Assembly (NCBI GenBank): GCA_031296915.1
Contig: JAVDPC010000010.1
Span: 1-64,000, forward strand
Length of the DNA stretch: 64,000 nucleotides
Direction: 5' to 3'
Source: Cerasicoccus frondis
GTDB lineage: Bacteria > Verrucomicrobiota > Verrucomicrobiia > Opitutales > Cerasicoccaceae
Shown: positions 8,568 to 16,900 of the stretch, one piece after another
How positions within the stretch are numbered: the stretch's first letter is position 1
Layout: each line of letters begins with the position of its first letter
Notes under the pieces: generated by a model
Databases searched by the model: none
Told to the model about the DNA's origin: nothing
The model's input: the letters and a program-made list of their open reading frames with translations, nothing else
Program-made: the position numbers and the translations under genes

Positions 8568-9548
8568 CTAAATTAAAACTACTTCTTTAGCGTCTGCATC
8601 GTTAATTGAGCCATAACGTTTTATCACATGAATCTGACCGAACCATGAAAGAGCATCGAACCAAGACCCCAACTTGCTAACTAATGCATCTACGGAAGGA
8701 GCACTAATAAACATCCTCAATTCGGACTCCACAAAATCTTTCCCCTCATATTTACCATAAAACATGTCACTCAAAGATTCGACCTTAAGCAACGCGTCTA
8801 GCTCATCTTCAAGTCTAGAAAACTGATTTAACTCAGCCTTATTCGGCGTTTTTCCTTTCAGCGGAAAGATAATCGCCAAAGTATTCTTTTTGTAGTTCGT
8901 GCCACGCAAGACTTCATCACGAAAAGATTCAGCTCTCCAATCTACCCCTTCGGCTAAAGGCCAAACTTTTTTAAATTTAAATCCATTCAAACCCAATGAG
9001 TTTACCGCAGAAACAAATTCACCAGTAACGAAAAGCATCATTGGCATCTCATAAATTCTAAAAATAGATGCATTTTTAAGTTCATCTTTTTTAAAAGAAA
9101 AATAAGCGATATCTACAGCAGTAGTTGGTGGGTTACACCAAAACTCGCACCTCGAATGTTCCAAATCCAAGGCATCTCGCACATTCGTAACATTATAAAG
9201 GAAGTATTCTCCTCCTGCACTATCCAACTCAAGCATTTCACCGTTTGGAGCCAAAAAAGAATCTAGCGCTTCAGTTGCCCTTTTGCTAAAAACAGGCAAT
9301 ACCATATCTAAGCATGGAAAGTCATTGAAAGGAACTACTCGACCAATGACTTTAGGTTTTTTCCACAAATGAGATAAAAGCGGAACCTTCCACACTCTCT
9401 GTTCTTCAGATGCCTCGTAACCAGGCGTAAGATCTTCATCGAGATCATCACGGCCCAGAACTGATTCATATTCCGGAAGGGCAAACCCTTCAAACAACGG
9501 ATGATCCGTTCTCTTTTCTAGTTCATATATTTCATTGGGAATACTCAT
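8568..9548 (-). CDS. Imm11-like (DUF1629) immunity protein for the AHH-like toxin tip
   Basis: This 326-residue cytoplasmic-type protein has no signal peptide. The region at about 90-200 fits the Imm11/DUF1629 pattern: a conserved CLDMVLPVFSKRATEAL start, FLAPNGEMLEL, a FLYNVTNVRDALD core, then IFRI, and a strand plus helix with FVTGEFVSAVNSLGLNGFKF. The start at 9548 is chosen because GGGAG precedes it and its ATG overlaps the toxin stop as ATGA, implying coupled expression with the RHS tip. By position it should neutralise that tip's nuclease. The C-terminal third (about 210-326) is not recognised and may be a second domain. Confidence 0.72.
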   Translation of the reverse strand: MSIPNEIYELEKRTDHPLFEGFALPEYESVLGRDDLDEDLTPGYEASEEQRVWKVPLLSHLWKKPKVIGRVVPFNDFPCLDMVLPVFSKRATEALDSFLAPNGEMLELDSAGGEYFLYNVTNVRDALDLEHSRCEFWCNPPTTAVDIAYFSFKKDELKNASIFRIYEMPMMLFVTGEFVSAVNSLGLNGFKFKKVWPLAEGVDWRAESFRDEVLRGTNYKKNTLAIIFPLKGKTPNKAELNQFSRLEDELDALLKVESLSDMFYGKYEGKDFVESELRMFISAPSVDALVSKLGSWFDALSWFGQIHVIKRYGSINDADAKEVVLI

Positions 9549-10540
9549 TGAAATTCTCCCTTTTCGATTCTCTTCCAAATACTATTTAGCGCTGCCTCTG
9601 CCTGCTTTTTCGTCTTAACCCCCCTGAATGCTTGCCCCAAAGCCAAAAAGAACTTATCAGAGTGAGTTCCAGCATGGCCAGCCCCTGCCCAGAAACCATT
9701 GATCGCATTATCCCGCATGTTCGAGCCTAAATATACGTCAAATTTCTTTTGAGCTGTCCGAATCGCCTTCTGAACTTCAGCAGATCGCTTTGAGAAGTTG
9801 TTAGTTGGAACAATGTGTCCAGCTTGCCAACCTTCTCCTGCAGGTCGAGCGTAACCAGCCTCCTCTAAACTCTTTCGAAGTATTCTAGAATGCTTCCCTG
9901 TTGTCTTTGCGGTTCGCTGTCCAAATCTCAGTCCGGGCACATAGATCATTCCACGCGCCTTGCCGCCCCGATTTATAATGGGGTCCACTATCGGCCTAGG
10001 AGTAAAGGCCTTTCGTGCTGCGGCGCCCCATCTCCCGCTCATCGCACGGTAGCTCATCTTGCCGACTTTGTAGGTGGCTGCCGCTCCGATGCCAACGCCC
10101 GGCGCCATGAAGGTTGCGCGGATGGCGGCGTCGGCGTAGTTGCCCCTCAGGGTGGAAATCACCACATTGAGGCCGTCAGCCACGTTCCCAATCACCGGGA
10201 CCATGCCAACGTAATCCAAAACATTTTGGAGCTGATCCAAGCCGCTCATTTTCGGCTGCATCCACTCTGGCTCCTTGTGCCAATCGTTGAGCTGCTTAGT
10301 CCAGCTGTCCATGAAGCCGGCGCTGCCGAAATCCGGTCCCTGCCACAGGCCCGACATCTGCAAGTCGAAGGTCTGGCGGTTGATGCGGCCGTCGTAGTCG
10401 ATGCCATTGATCGGGTCGCCGCCGGCGTAGCTGTATAAGTCAGGCGTAGCGGCGTGGCCCAGCGGGTCAGGCGACAGGAAACGGCCCGACTGCGGATCGT
10501 AGAAACGCGCGCCCATGGCGAAGTAGCCCGATCCGTGCAA
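9545..10540 (-). CDS. Displaced RHS C-terminal tip with AHH-like HNH/Endo VII nuclease
   Basis: This is a fragment of 331 residues equivalent to the last part of the full RHS protein. It has the RHS end motif (FAMGARFYDPQSGRFLSPDP, YSYAGGDPINGIDYDG), then the shared pre-toxin region with a hydrophobic segment (VGMVPVIGNVADG). A variable toxin follows from about residue 215. The toxin has GWQAGHIVP and later HAGTHSDKFF, which resembles the AHH nuclease family except that the first His of the AHH motif is Gly. There is no RHS core or signal peptide, and the frame opens with TTG without a visible ribosome site, so it may be a silent reservoir rather than an expressed protein. Identity to the main RHS tip is near complete until the toxin junction. 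Confidence 0.75.
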   Translation of the reverse strand: MHGSGYFAMGARFYDPQSGRFLSPDPLGHAATPDLYSYAGGDPINGIDYDGRINRQTFDLQMSGLWQGPDFGSAGFMDSWTKQLNDWHKEPEWMQPKMSGLDQLQNVLDYVGMVPVIGNVADGLNVVISTLRGNYADAAIRATFMAPGVGIGAAATYKVGKMSYRAMSGRWGAAARKAFTPRPIVDPIINRGGKARGMIYVPGLRFGQRTAKTTGKHSRILRKSLEEAGYARPAGEGWQAGHIVPTNNFSKRSAEVQKAIRTAQKKFDVYLGSNMRDNAINGFWAGAGHAGTHSDKFFLALGQAFRGVKTKKQAEAALNSIWKRIEKGEFQ

Positions 10541-10840
10541 AAAAACGAATCAAAGAACTATCGAAGCCTGACTTCGGGACTGAGGAAAATGGTCGTCAGT
10601 CACATAGCAAACTTAGTCGCCCACTCTAGCCCGCTAAAGCACGCCACGTAGGCTCCAACGAGTATCGACGCCGAGGTTCGTAAGTAATTCCACTGGATGG
10701 GGAGCGACAGTGTGGCGAAGCGTTCGGAGATAGGCCTTAGGTTGCAGTGCGCGTCCTCTTGGGCTAAGAAGCTGAGTTCGCGTTCAAATATTGGCGCTCC
10801 GCATGCAAAGGTTCTGCCATTTGTAATTTCTAGTAATTAA
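10541..10840. repeat. Copy A of the duplicated spacer preceding a displaced RHS tip
   Basis: This stretch of about 300 bp is closely similar to 13002-13300 and holds no gene. Shared landmarks, read on the plus strand, are ACTATCGAAGCCTGACTTCG, GACTGAGG...GTCAGTC (a possible stem), GCCACGTAGGCTCCAACGAG, GCTGAGTTCGCGTTCAAATA and GGTTCTGCC. Identity is highest next to the tip junction and decays away from it. Confidence 0.8.
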
Positions 10841-10886
10841 AAACTTCCCCATATCATACTCAAACATTCCGATACGTGATTACTCA

Positions 10887-11441
10887 TCACATGCCATTTA
10901 ATTTCAAATCGAACCCTCTAAATTTAGCTTCTAAAACCATGTTCCCTAAAAGCTGTGACACATATAGCATGGGCGGATACGACACTTCTCGAGCCAGACA
11001 CAATGCCCCCATGAAATCAGAATCTTTCAATGCCAAGCTCTCAAAACCCATAACGTAATCCGTTCCATGGATATATGATATATTAGATTTAGAGAAATCA
11101 ATTCCATCAATTTCAAAGAGAGTATTTAAAACTCTGTAATCATCGATCGCACCGTCAACGCCAACAACTAAGGCTTTGAGAAGCTGAATCTGTCCATCAG
11201 TATAATCAACCAACAGCTCGGCCAATCTTTTCGAGATCAAGGGAACAAGCGCTGAATTGGCAAGATCGTCCAATGTAAGCAATTTTGAAATAGAAACATC
11301 AAAATCAAACCGTAAGGGAGCAATACTCTCTAAAGCGACTGCTGCCTTTAATTCATGAGGCTCTAATGAGTTTTGATCATTGTACAATCCGATACAATCC
11401 TCTGGAAATTTATCAGATATTTCCCAAATGTATGTCATCAC
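10887..11441 (-). CDS. Orphan Imm11-like immunity protein
   Basis: This 184-residue protein has no signal peptide. The middle follows the short DUF1629/Imm11 layout: LANSALVPLISKRLAELL, a small domain QIQLLKALVVG, YRVLNTLFEIDGID, then a helix and strand end. It is co-directional with the SUKH immunity gene 71 bp upstream and has no toxin of its own: a partial copy of the inter-cassette spacer (11442-11490) stands where a displaced tip would be expected. It is probably the surviving half of a lost toxin-immunity cassette, or a second immunity gene for tip 2. The Imm11 assignment is by pattern, and the related Imm43 group is an alternative. Confidence 0.6.
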   Translation of the reverse strand: MMTYIWEISDKFPEDCIGLYNDQNSLEPHELKAAVALESIAPLRFDFDVSISKLLTLDDLANSALVPLISKRLAELLVDYTDGQIQLLKALVVGVDGAIDDYRVLNTLFEIDGIDFSKSNISYIHGTDYVMGFESLALKDSDFMGALCLAREVSYPPMLYVSQLLGNMVLEAKFRGFDLKLNGM

Positions 11442-11490
11442 TTATAGTTATTGGGCGCCTGGGCGTGAGGGTTCTGCCGTTTCTGATTGC
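11442..11490. repeat. Truncated third copy of the inter-cassette spacer
   Basis: The plus-strand stretch with ATTGGGCGCC, GGCGTGAGGGTTCTGCCGTTT and GATTGCTAGA matches the distal ends of the two full spacers (near 13245-13290 and 10785-10830). Only about 45 bp remain. It sits between two immunity genes where a displaced tip would be expected, so it looks like a deletion scar. Confidence 0.55.
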
Positions 11491-11512
11491 TAGAGGATGG
11501 CTCGGACTTCGC

Positions 11513-11947
11513 TCAGCTAGGAATACGATCTAAGCCTTCACCATCAACCAATAAAGAGGTAAGGTCTTTTGAAATCCAAACAGCATCCTCGGCATCTAAA
11601 TCACCAAAGCCAGATTTATATATGCCAAATCCCTTTTCACCTTGCATGTAGATGAGCGCTTGCCCTCCCTCATTATCTCCGATCGCTAAGCTCGTAGGGA
11701 TGTATTTATAGACATCATAAGCTTCTATCATTTCAATAATTCGAAGCGGTCCCCAAATGCGAATGTGAAACTGCCCATCTACGCCAATTTCAACATCGGT
11801 CACATCATTTACCAACTCTAGGTATTCTTCAGGTATAATTATCGATGAATACTCCTTTAAGTCATTAATAGAGCCTACACTTGCTGGCTCTTCACTTTGG
11901 CCGAGAGAGCACCTTGGATTAAGTTTACTCAAAATTCTAGATTTCAT
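11513..11947 (-). CDS. SUKH (SMI1/KNR4-type) immunity protein for the SHH toxin tip
   Basis: This 144-residue protein has no signal peptide. It follows the SUKH fold pattern: IIIPEEYLELVNDV near residue 40, FHIRIWGPLRIIEMIEAY, then IPTSLAIGDNEGGQALIYM, a conserved GFGIYKSGFGDL and a C-terminal helix DLTSLLVDGEGL. It lies 10 bp after the Tox-SHH tip, in the same direction, and SUKH proteins are frequent partners of SHH-type nuclease toxins. Cytoplasmic inhibition of that nuclease is inferred. Confidence 0.75.
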   Translation of the reverse strand: MKSRILSKLNPRCSLGQSEEPASVGSINDLKEYSSIIIPEEYLELVNDVTDVEIGVDGQFHIRIWGPLRIIEMIEAYDVYKYIPTSLAIGDNEGGQALIYMQGEKGFGIYKSGFGDLDAEDAVWISKDLTSLLVDGEGLDRIPS

Positions 11948-11957
11948 TCTAATGCTT

Positions 11958-13001
11958 CTAGAGTTTTATTTTTTGATATGGAACGCCAATTTTATCCAAC
12001 ATCTTGTATTGTTGTTCCAAAACCTGCTGAATAACATCGTTACCATAGCCTGCAGCCCGAAAATCGTCTACAATATAACCAAGCTCCTCTTGTAAGCTCG
12101 AACTCCATTTTCCTTGGCCAGCAGCAACACGTGCATCTCTTCGGGCTCTTTGAAGATTGGTAATCACGGTGTGAGGATGACCAATCCCTGTTTCCAAAGT
12201 AACAGACGGAGCTAATCCTGGGTCATAGTTGTAGTCTTTTAAGTTTTGTTTAGCCCACTCTTGTTGCAATCCATGGTGCGACTGGTACAGCCCTCCATTC
12301 GGCCCTCTCCCCTTAGGGCTGGGCATCGAGCTCTTATGTGTTTTGTTGAATACAAGAGGAATCTGTGCTTTAAACCCGGCTCCTCCTCCAAATCTCACTC
12401 CTGGCACATTGATCATTCCGCGCGCCTTACCTGTGCGCATTGCGGCGCTAAACTGGTCAGCCATGGGCGTGAAAGCCTTGCGAGCTGTGCCTAGCCCGCT
12501 CAGCGCGCGATAGCCCATCTTGCCGAGCTTGTAGGTGGCCGCAGCTCCAATGCCAACGCCCGGCGCCATGAAGGCTGCGCGGATGGCGGCGTCGGCGTAG
12601 TTGCCCCTCAGGGTGGAAATCACCACATTGAGGCCATCAGCCACGTTCCCAATCACCGGGACCATGCCAACGTAATCCAAAACATTTTGGAGCTGATCCA
12701 AGCCGCTCATTTTCGGCTGCATCCACTCTGGCTCCTTGCGCCAATCGTTGAGCTGCTTAGTCCAGCTGTCCATGAAGCCGACGCTGCCGAAATCCGGTCC
12801 CTGCCACAGGCCCGACATCTGCAAGTCGAAGGTCTGGCGGTTGATGCGTCCGTCGTAGTCGATGCCGTTGATCGGGTCGCCGCCGGCGTAGCTGTATAAG
12901 TCAGGCGTGGCGGCGTGGCCCAGCGGGTCAGGCGACAGGAAACGGCCCGACTGCGGATCGTAGAAACGCGCGCCCATGGCGAAGTAGCCCGATCCGTGCA
13001 A
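11958..13001 (-). CDS. Displaced RHS C-terminal tip with Tox-SHH-like nuclease
   Basis: This 347-residue fragment is nearly identical to the corresponding part of the full RHS protein up to KMGYRALSG and then diverges. The shared part has the RHS end motif and the hydrophobic pre-toxin segment. The toxin begins near residue 190. It shows GLYQSHHGLQQEWAKQNL, SVTLETGIGHPHT and a long C-terminal helical part with WSSSLQEELGYIV, matching Tox-SHH of the HNH/Endo VII superfamily, with SHH as the metal-site signature. Like the other displaced tip it begins with TTG directly after the duplicated spacer and lacks a secretion signal, so translation as a separate protein is doubtful. Confidence 0.78.
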   Translation of the reverse strand: MHGSGYFAMGARFYDPQSGRFLSPDPLGHAATPDLYSYAGGDPINGIDYDGRINRQTFDLQMSGLWQGPDFGSVGFMDSWTKQLNDWRKEPEWMQPKMSGLDQLQNVLDYVGMVPVIGNVADGLNVVISTLRGNYADAAIRAAFMAPGVGIGAAATYKLGKMGYRALSGLGTARKAFTPMADQFSAAMRTGKARGMINVPGVRFGGGAGFKAQIPLVFNKTHKSSMPSPKGRGPNGGLYQSHHGLQQEWAKQNLKDYNYDPGLAPSVTLETGIGHPHTVITNLQRARRDARVAAGQGKWSSSLQEELGYIVDDFRAAGYGNDVIQQVLEQQYKMLDKIGVPYQKIKL

Positions 13002-13300
13002 AAAACGAACAAGGAACTATCGAAGCCTGACTTCGGGACTGAGGAAAATGGTCGTCAGTCACATAGCAAACTTAGTCGCCCACTCTAGCCCGCTAAAGCA
13101 CGCCACGTAGGCTCCAACGAGTATAGACGCCGAGCTTCGCAGATAAAGCTACTTGCTGGGAACGACCGTGTAGCGGGGCGTTCGGAGATAAACCTTATGC
13201 TGCAATGCGTTTCCTATTGGGCTAAGGAGCTGAGTTCGCGTTCAAATATTGGCGCCAGGCACGCAAGGGTTCTGCCGTTTGTGATACGCCTAGAAGTATA
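13002..13300. repeat. Copy B of the duplicated spacer preceding a displaced RHS tip
   Basis: This is the second copy of the spacer described at 10541-10840. It carries a small hairpin CGAAG-CCTGA-CTTCG near 13020-13034 and a GACTGA/TCAGTC stem just after. No ORF in it is coherent. The remaining gap to the SUKH gene end at 13355 shows nothing else. Confidence 0.8.
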
Positions 13301-13354
13301 ATGATTAAAAACAGACAGCAACATTGCTCCGCAATCGATAAATGAGATCTACAC

Positions 13355-13942
13355 TTACTCACCTTTGGCGGATATTCCTCTAACCTTCTTTAGCTCCTCA
13401 TGGATGTCATATTCAGTTTTTGCTAATTCATTGTGCTTTTCATGGAAAAAAGAATCAAGCGACTCCCAAATACCCGAAGGCTTTTTCTGTCCCTTTAGAA
13501 AAAGCTTCAGGCTCCCATTCCGATACATAAATAAACCGAAGCTCTCATCAAAGGAAGCAATCCCTCCTCCAATCATGACCCCATCATCAAAGCCAACATA
13601 CTCTCCAACCCAATAGGTATTTGCAGTAACGAGATCATGCCCATCCGAACGCTCCTGATGCGAATATGTCCCGTATAACTTCAGAGAAAAAAACTTCAGC
13701 CCATTGTAGAATCTCAAAATCCTCAAATACGAATCTGGAATATTGCCAGAAACCAAATCCAACCCCTGCTTAGAGGGTGGCCTCCTCAGAAAAATTGAAT
13801 AGTAGTCAGTTCCAAATTCTGGATTGGGAAATAAACCCATCCCCTCCTCAAGGACAACAACTTCATTTTGAAACTCCGAAAGAACACTTTTTAAATATCC
13901 TAAAGACTCCGGTACATTCTCAATTGCTTCAAAATTATTCAT
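13355..13942 (-). CDS. SUKH-like immunity protein for the main RHS toxin
   Basis: This 195-residue cytoplasmic-type protein resembles SMI1/KNR4 proteins. It has an N-terminal helix region, then the signature-like GNIPDSYLRILRFYNGLKFF followed by a strand with LKLYG. Later come VGEYVGFDDGVMIGGGIASF and a strand pair FGLFMYRNGSLKLFL, with a helical C-terminus. Its ATG begins 1 bp after the stop of the 3513-residue RHS gene, so it is translationally coupled to the toxin and is the natural immunity partner of its C-terminal GHH nuclease. The RHS 3' end supplies an AAAAAGAAG sequence that can serve as ribosome site. Confidence 0.72.
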   Translation of the reverse strand: MNNFEAIENVPESLGYLKSVLSEFQNEVVVLEEGMGLFPNPEFGTDYYSIFLRRPPSKQGLDLVSGNIPDSYLRILRFYNGLKFFSLKLYGTYSHQERSDGHDLVTANTYWVGEYVGFDDGVMIGGGIASFDESFGLFMYRNGSLKLFLKGQKKPSGIWESLDSFFHEKHNELAKTEYDIHEELKKVRGISAKGE

Positions 13943-13943
13943 A

Positions 13944-16900
13944 TCACTTCTTTTTGGGCCATGGTGCCCGAGTTAATAGTGGCCCTGTTGTTTTGTTCCT
14001 CCAATTTCTACTATGTGCAGCAAAATGCTCGGCAGGAGTCAAAAATCTAATATTATCTGCAACTCCTGCAAGTTCTGGATGAGCCGAAACACTATTTATA
14101 TGATGCCCATGAAATCCCTTCACCTTACCAGTGCTTATAAGTTCTTTTATCTGTGCTGGAGTCCAATTTCTGGTTAATTTGTCTGGAGCGTATTTCGCCA
14201 GCAAGGCTTCTTGTCTCCACGCTTCTGCTACAGCTTCAGATCGAATTTTAGCGAGCTCAGGATTGTTCTTCTGCCACTGAATGTAGTCTATTGATTCATC
14301 CCAAATACCTCCACCACGGATCTCGACTTTCTTTGCGGTTCGCTGTCCAAATCTCAGTCCGGGCACATAGATCATTCCACGCGCCTTGCCGCCCCGATTT
14401 ATAATGGGGTCCACTATCGGCCTAGGAGTAAAGGCCTTTCGTGCTGCGGCGCCCCATCTCCCGCTCATCGCACGGTAGCTCATCTTGCCGACTTTGTAGG
14501 TGGCTGCCGCTCCGATGCCAACGCCCGGCGCCATGAAGGTTGCGCGGATGGCGGCGTCGGCGTAGTTGCCCCTCAGGGTGGAAATCACCACATTGAGGCC
14601 GTCAGCCACGTTCCCAATCACCGGGATCATGCCAACGTAGTCCAAAACATTTTGGAGCTGATCCAAACCGCTCATCTTCGGCTGCATCCACTCTGGCTCC
14701 TTGTGCCAATCGTTGAGCTGCTTAGTCCAGCTATCCATGAAGCTGGCGCTGCCGAAATCCGGCCCCTGCCACAGGCCCGACATCTGCAAGTCGAAGGTCT
14801 GGCGGTTGATGCGTCCGTCGTAGTCGATGCCGTTGATCGGGTCTCCGCCGGCGTAGCTGTATAAGTCAGGCGTGGCGGCGTGGCCCAGCGGGTCAGGCGA
14901 CAGGAAACGACCCGACTGCGGATCGTAGAAACGCGCGCCCATGGCGAAGTAGCCGTTGCCCATCGGGGCGCGCCCCTGCCAGTGGAGCGACTCCGCGAAT
15001 GTCGGCGAGTCCAGCACATAGCCGCCAGCAGACACCTCACCCACCGGACCATAGCCCAGCAGCGAACTCGTTCGCCAGCTCAAGGAATCGTCGGACGCCA
15101 ACGCCGTGCCCGACGTATTGACATGCGCCACCACGTTGCCAAACCAGTCGTCGATCAGTGGAGTCACCTCGCCACTGCTCGCATCGATCACGGCGACGCG
15201 GCCACCGACGCCAGCCGCCAGGCCATAGCCGCTATCGAGGTCGTTGCCATTGAGCAACCAAACTGCTTCATCTGGCTGTGCGCCACTGGTTCGAGTTACG
15301 CCAATTGCCAGGAATTCTACTGCCGGATCATACGTCGTCGTGACGTTTGTCATGCTGTAAATGGGCTCCGCAGAGGGGTCGATGACGACTTCCATAATGC
15401 AGCGCCCTAAGCCGTCGTAAGTGTAGTAGCCGCTCTTACCGCCAGAGCTCCAGGAATTCATGCGCCCGGTGGCGTCCCACGTGAAGCTCTCGACATCAGC
15501 GCCAGTCGTCCTGCTCATCACCCGCCCCTGCTCGTCATAAACGATCGAGGACTCATCGACAGAGTTGTTAACGGTCAACGGCCAGGCGGCGGTTTCAACG
15601 ACGTTGTCATTCCAAACCGACTCACCCCGCGCTTTCAGGTAATAGGTGTCGCCGCCACTGGCAGTGAGGCCAAACTGCAAGGGATAGCTCCACGAGCCGT
15701 CGCCCCGCGCCGGGTAAGGCGACACCACGCCGACTTCGCTGTAGTTCGTTCCGTCCGAAGACAACAACAGCGTGAAGTCCCCCGGGCCAGTTGATGAACC
15801 CTCCACCTGATAAGCTTGTGGGCTGGCGAGCGTCTCACCCGTCACACGGGCAAAGCCGTTTAAGCCGCCACTCGACACCTCGCTCAGGATGCTTCCATTG
15901 GCATACGACTGGCTGGTGCGCACGCCCAAGCCATCGGCGTCAAAGCCATACTGAAGCGTCACGTGCGCCTTCGACGCTGCATCGGGGCGATATCGCTCCG
16001 ACAAGAGGCGACGCGTATCCGCATCGTAGGCATACTCGCGGTTCTCGGTTAAATTCGCCCAAGTCAAGCCGCCGCCTGAGCCGCGCGAGACGTTATAGTT
16101 CAGCAGCTTCGAGTCTGGCGAATAGCCATTACCGCTCACCGACTCCTGCAACACTGGCGACCCCGCGTAGTGCGTTGTCCGCTGGAGGAGTCGTCCCCGT
16201 GCGTCATAGTCGTCGAGCGAAAGTTGCGTCAAGGTGTTGCCGCCGACGCTCAGCTCTTCCGTCAGCGGAAGCCCTTTGTCGTCGTAAGTGTAGTCCACTT
16301 GCGCCGATCCAAAGCTAACCCCAGCAAGTTTATTGTCAGCACGATAGGTAAAGCTGGAAAGCGGGTTGGAAACACCGGAAGACAGATCGACCAAGCCAGT
16401 CCGACGCCCCGCAAAGTCCCACTCCTGCTGCAAATGGCTGATGGGGGTGCTACTGGCTAAGAAAACGCCTCCGTTCACGATACCTAATTCCACCTTCTCT
16501 TCAACTTGCTGCCCGTAGCCATCATAGGCCATGGACACCCGGGAAGGTTTCGAGCCGCCAGGCGACGCTTCACGCACCACTTCGGTCATCCGGTCCAACA
16601 AATCATAAGCATAGGTAAGGCTAACGTCCGGGTAGGATGAGGAAACTGCGTCCGAGGTCATGGTTAGCAGTCGGTATTTTTCGTCATATACCGAAGTGTG
16701 CGTCACATTCGAGCCGTCGGCGGTTTCGGTCATTTCCTCCAGCATCCCCTTGAAGTCACCTACAGAATAATAGCTGAATTGCTTGGCATTCGTTACCGGG
16801 CCGCTGGCGCCGTCCTGGAGCAATTCCCAGTCAAGGCGATTAGCCGAGTCGTAGTTCGCCGACCAGATGAGGTCTCCCGGCATTTGACGCTTAATCAAGT

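Noticed and set aside
14652..15410. Plus-strand frames over the RHS tip, repeated over all three tips
   Set aside because: The same shadow frame appears wherever the shared tip sequence occurs; conservation is explained by the minus-strand RHS coding.
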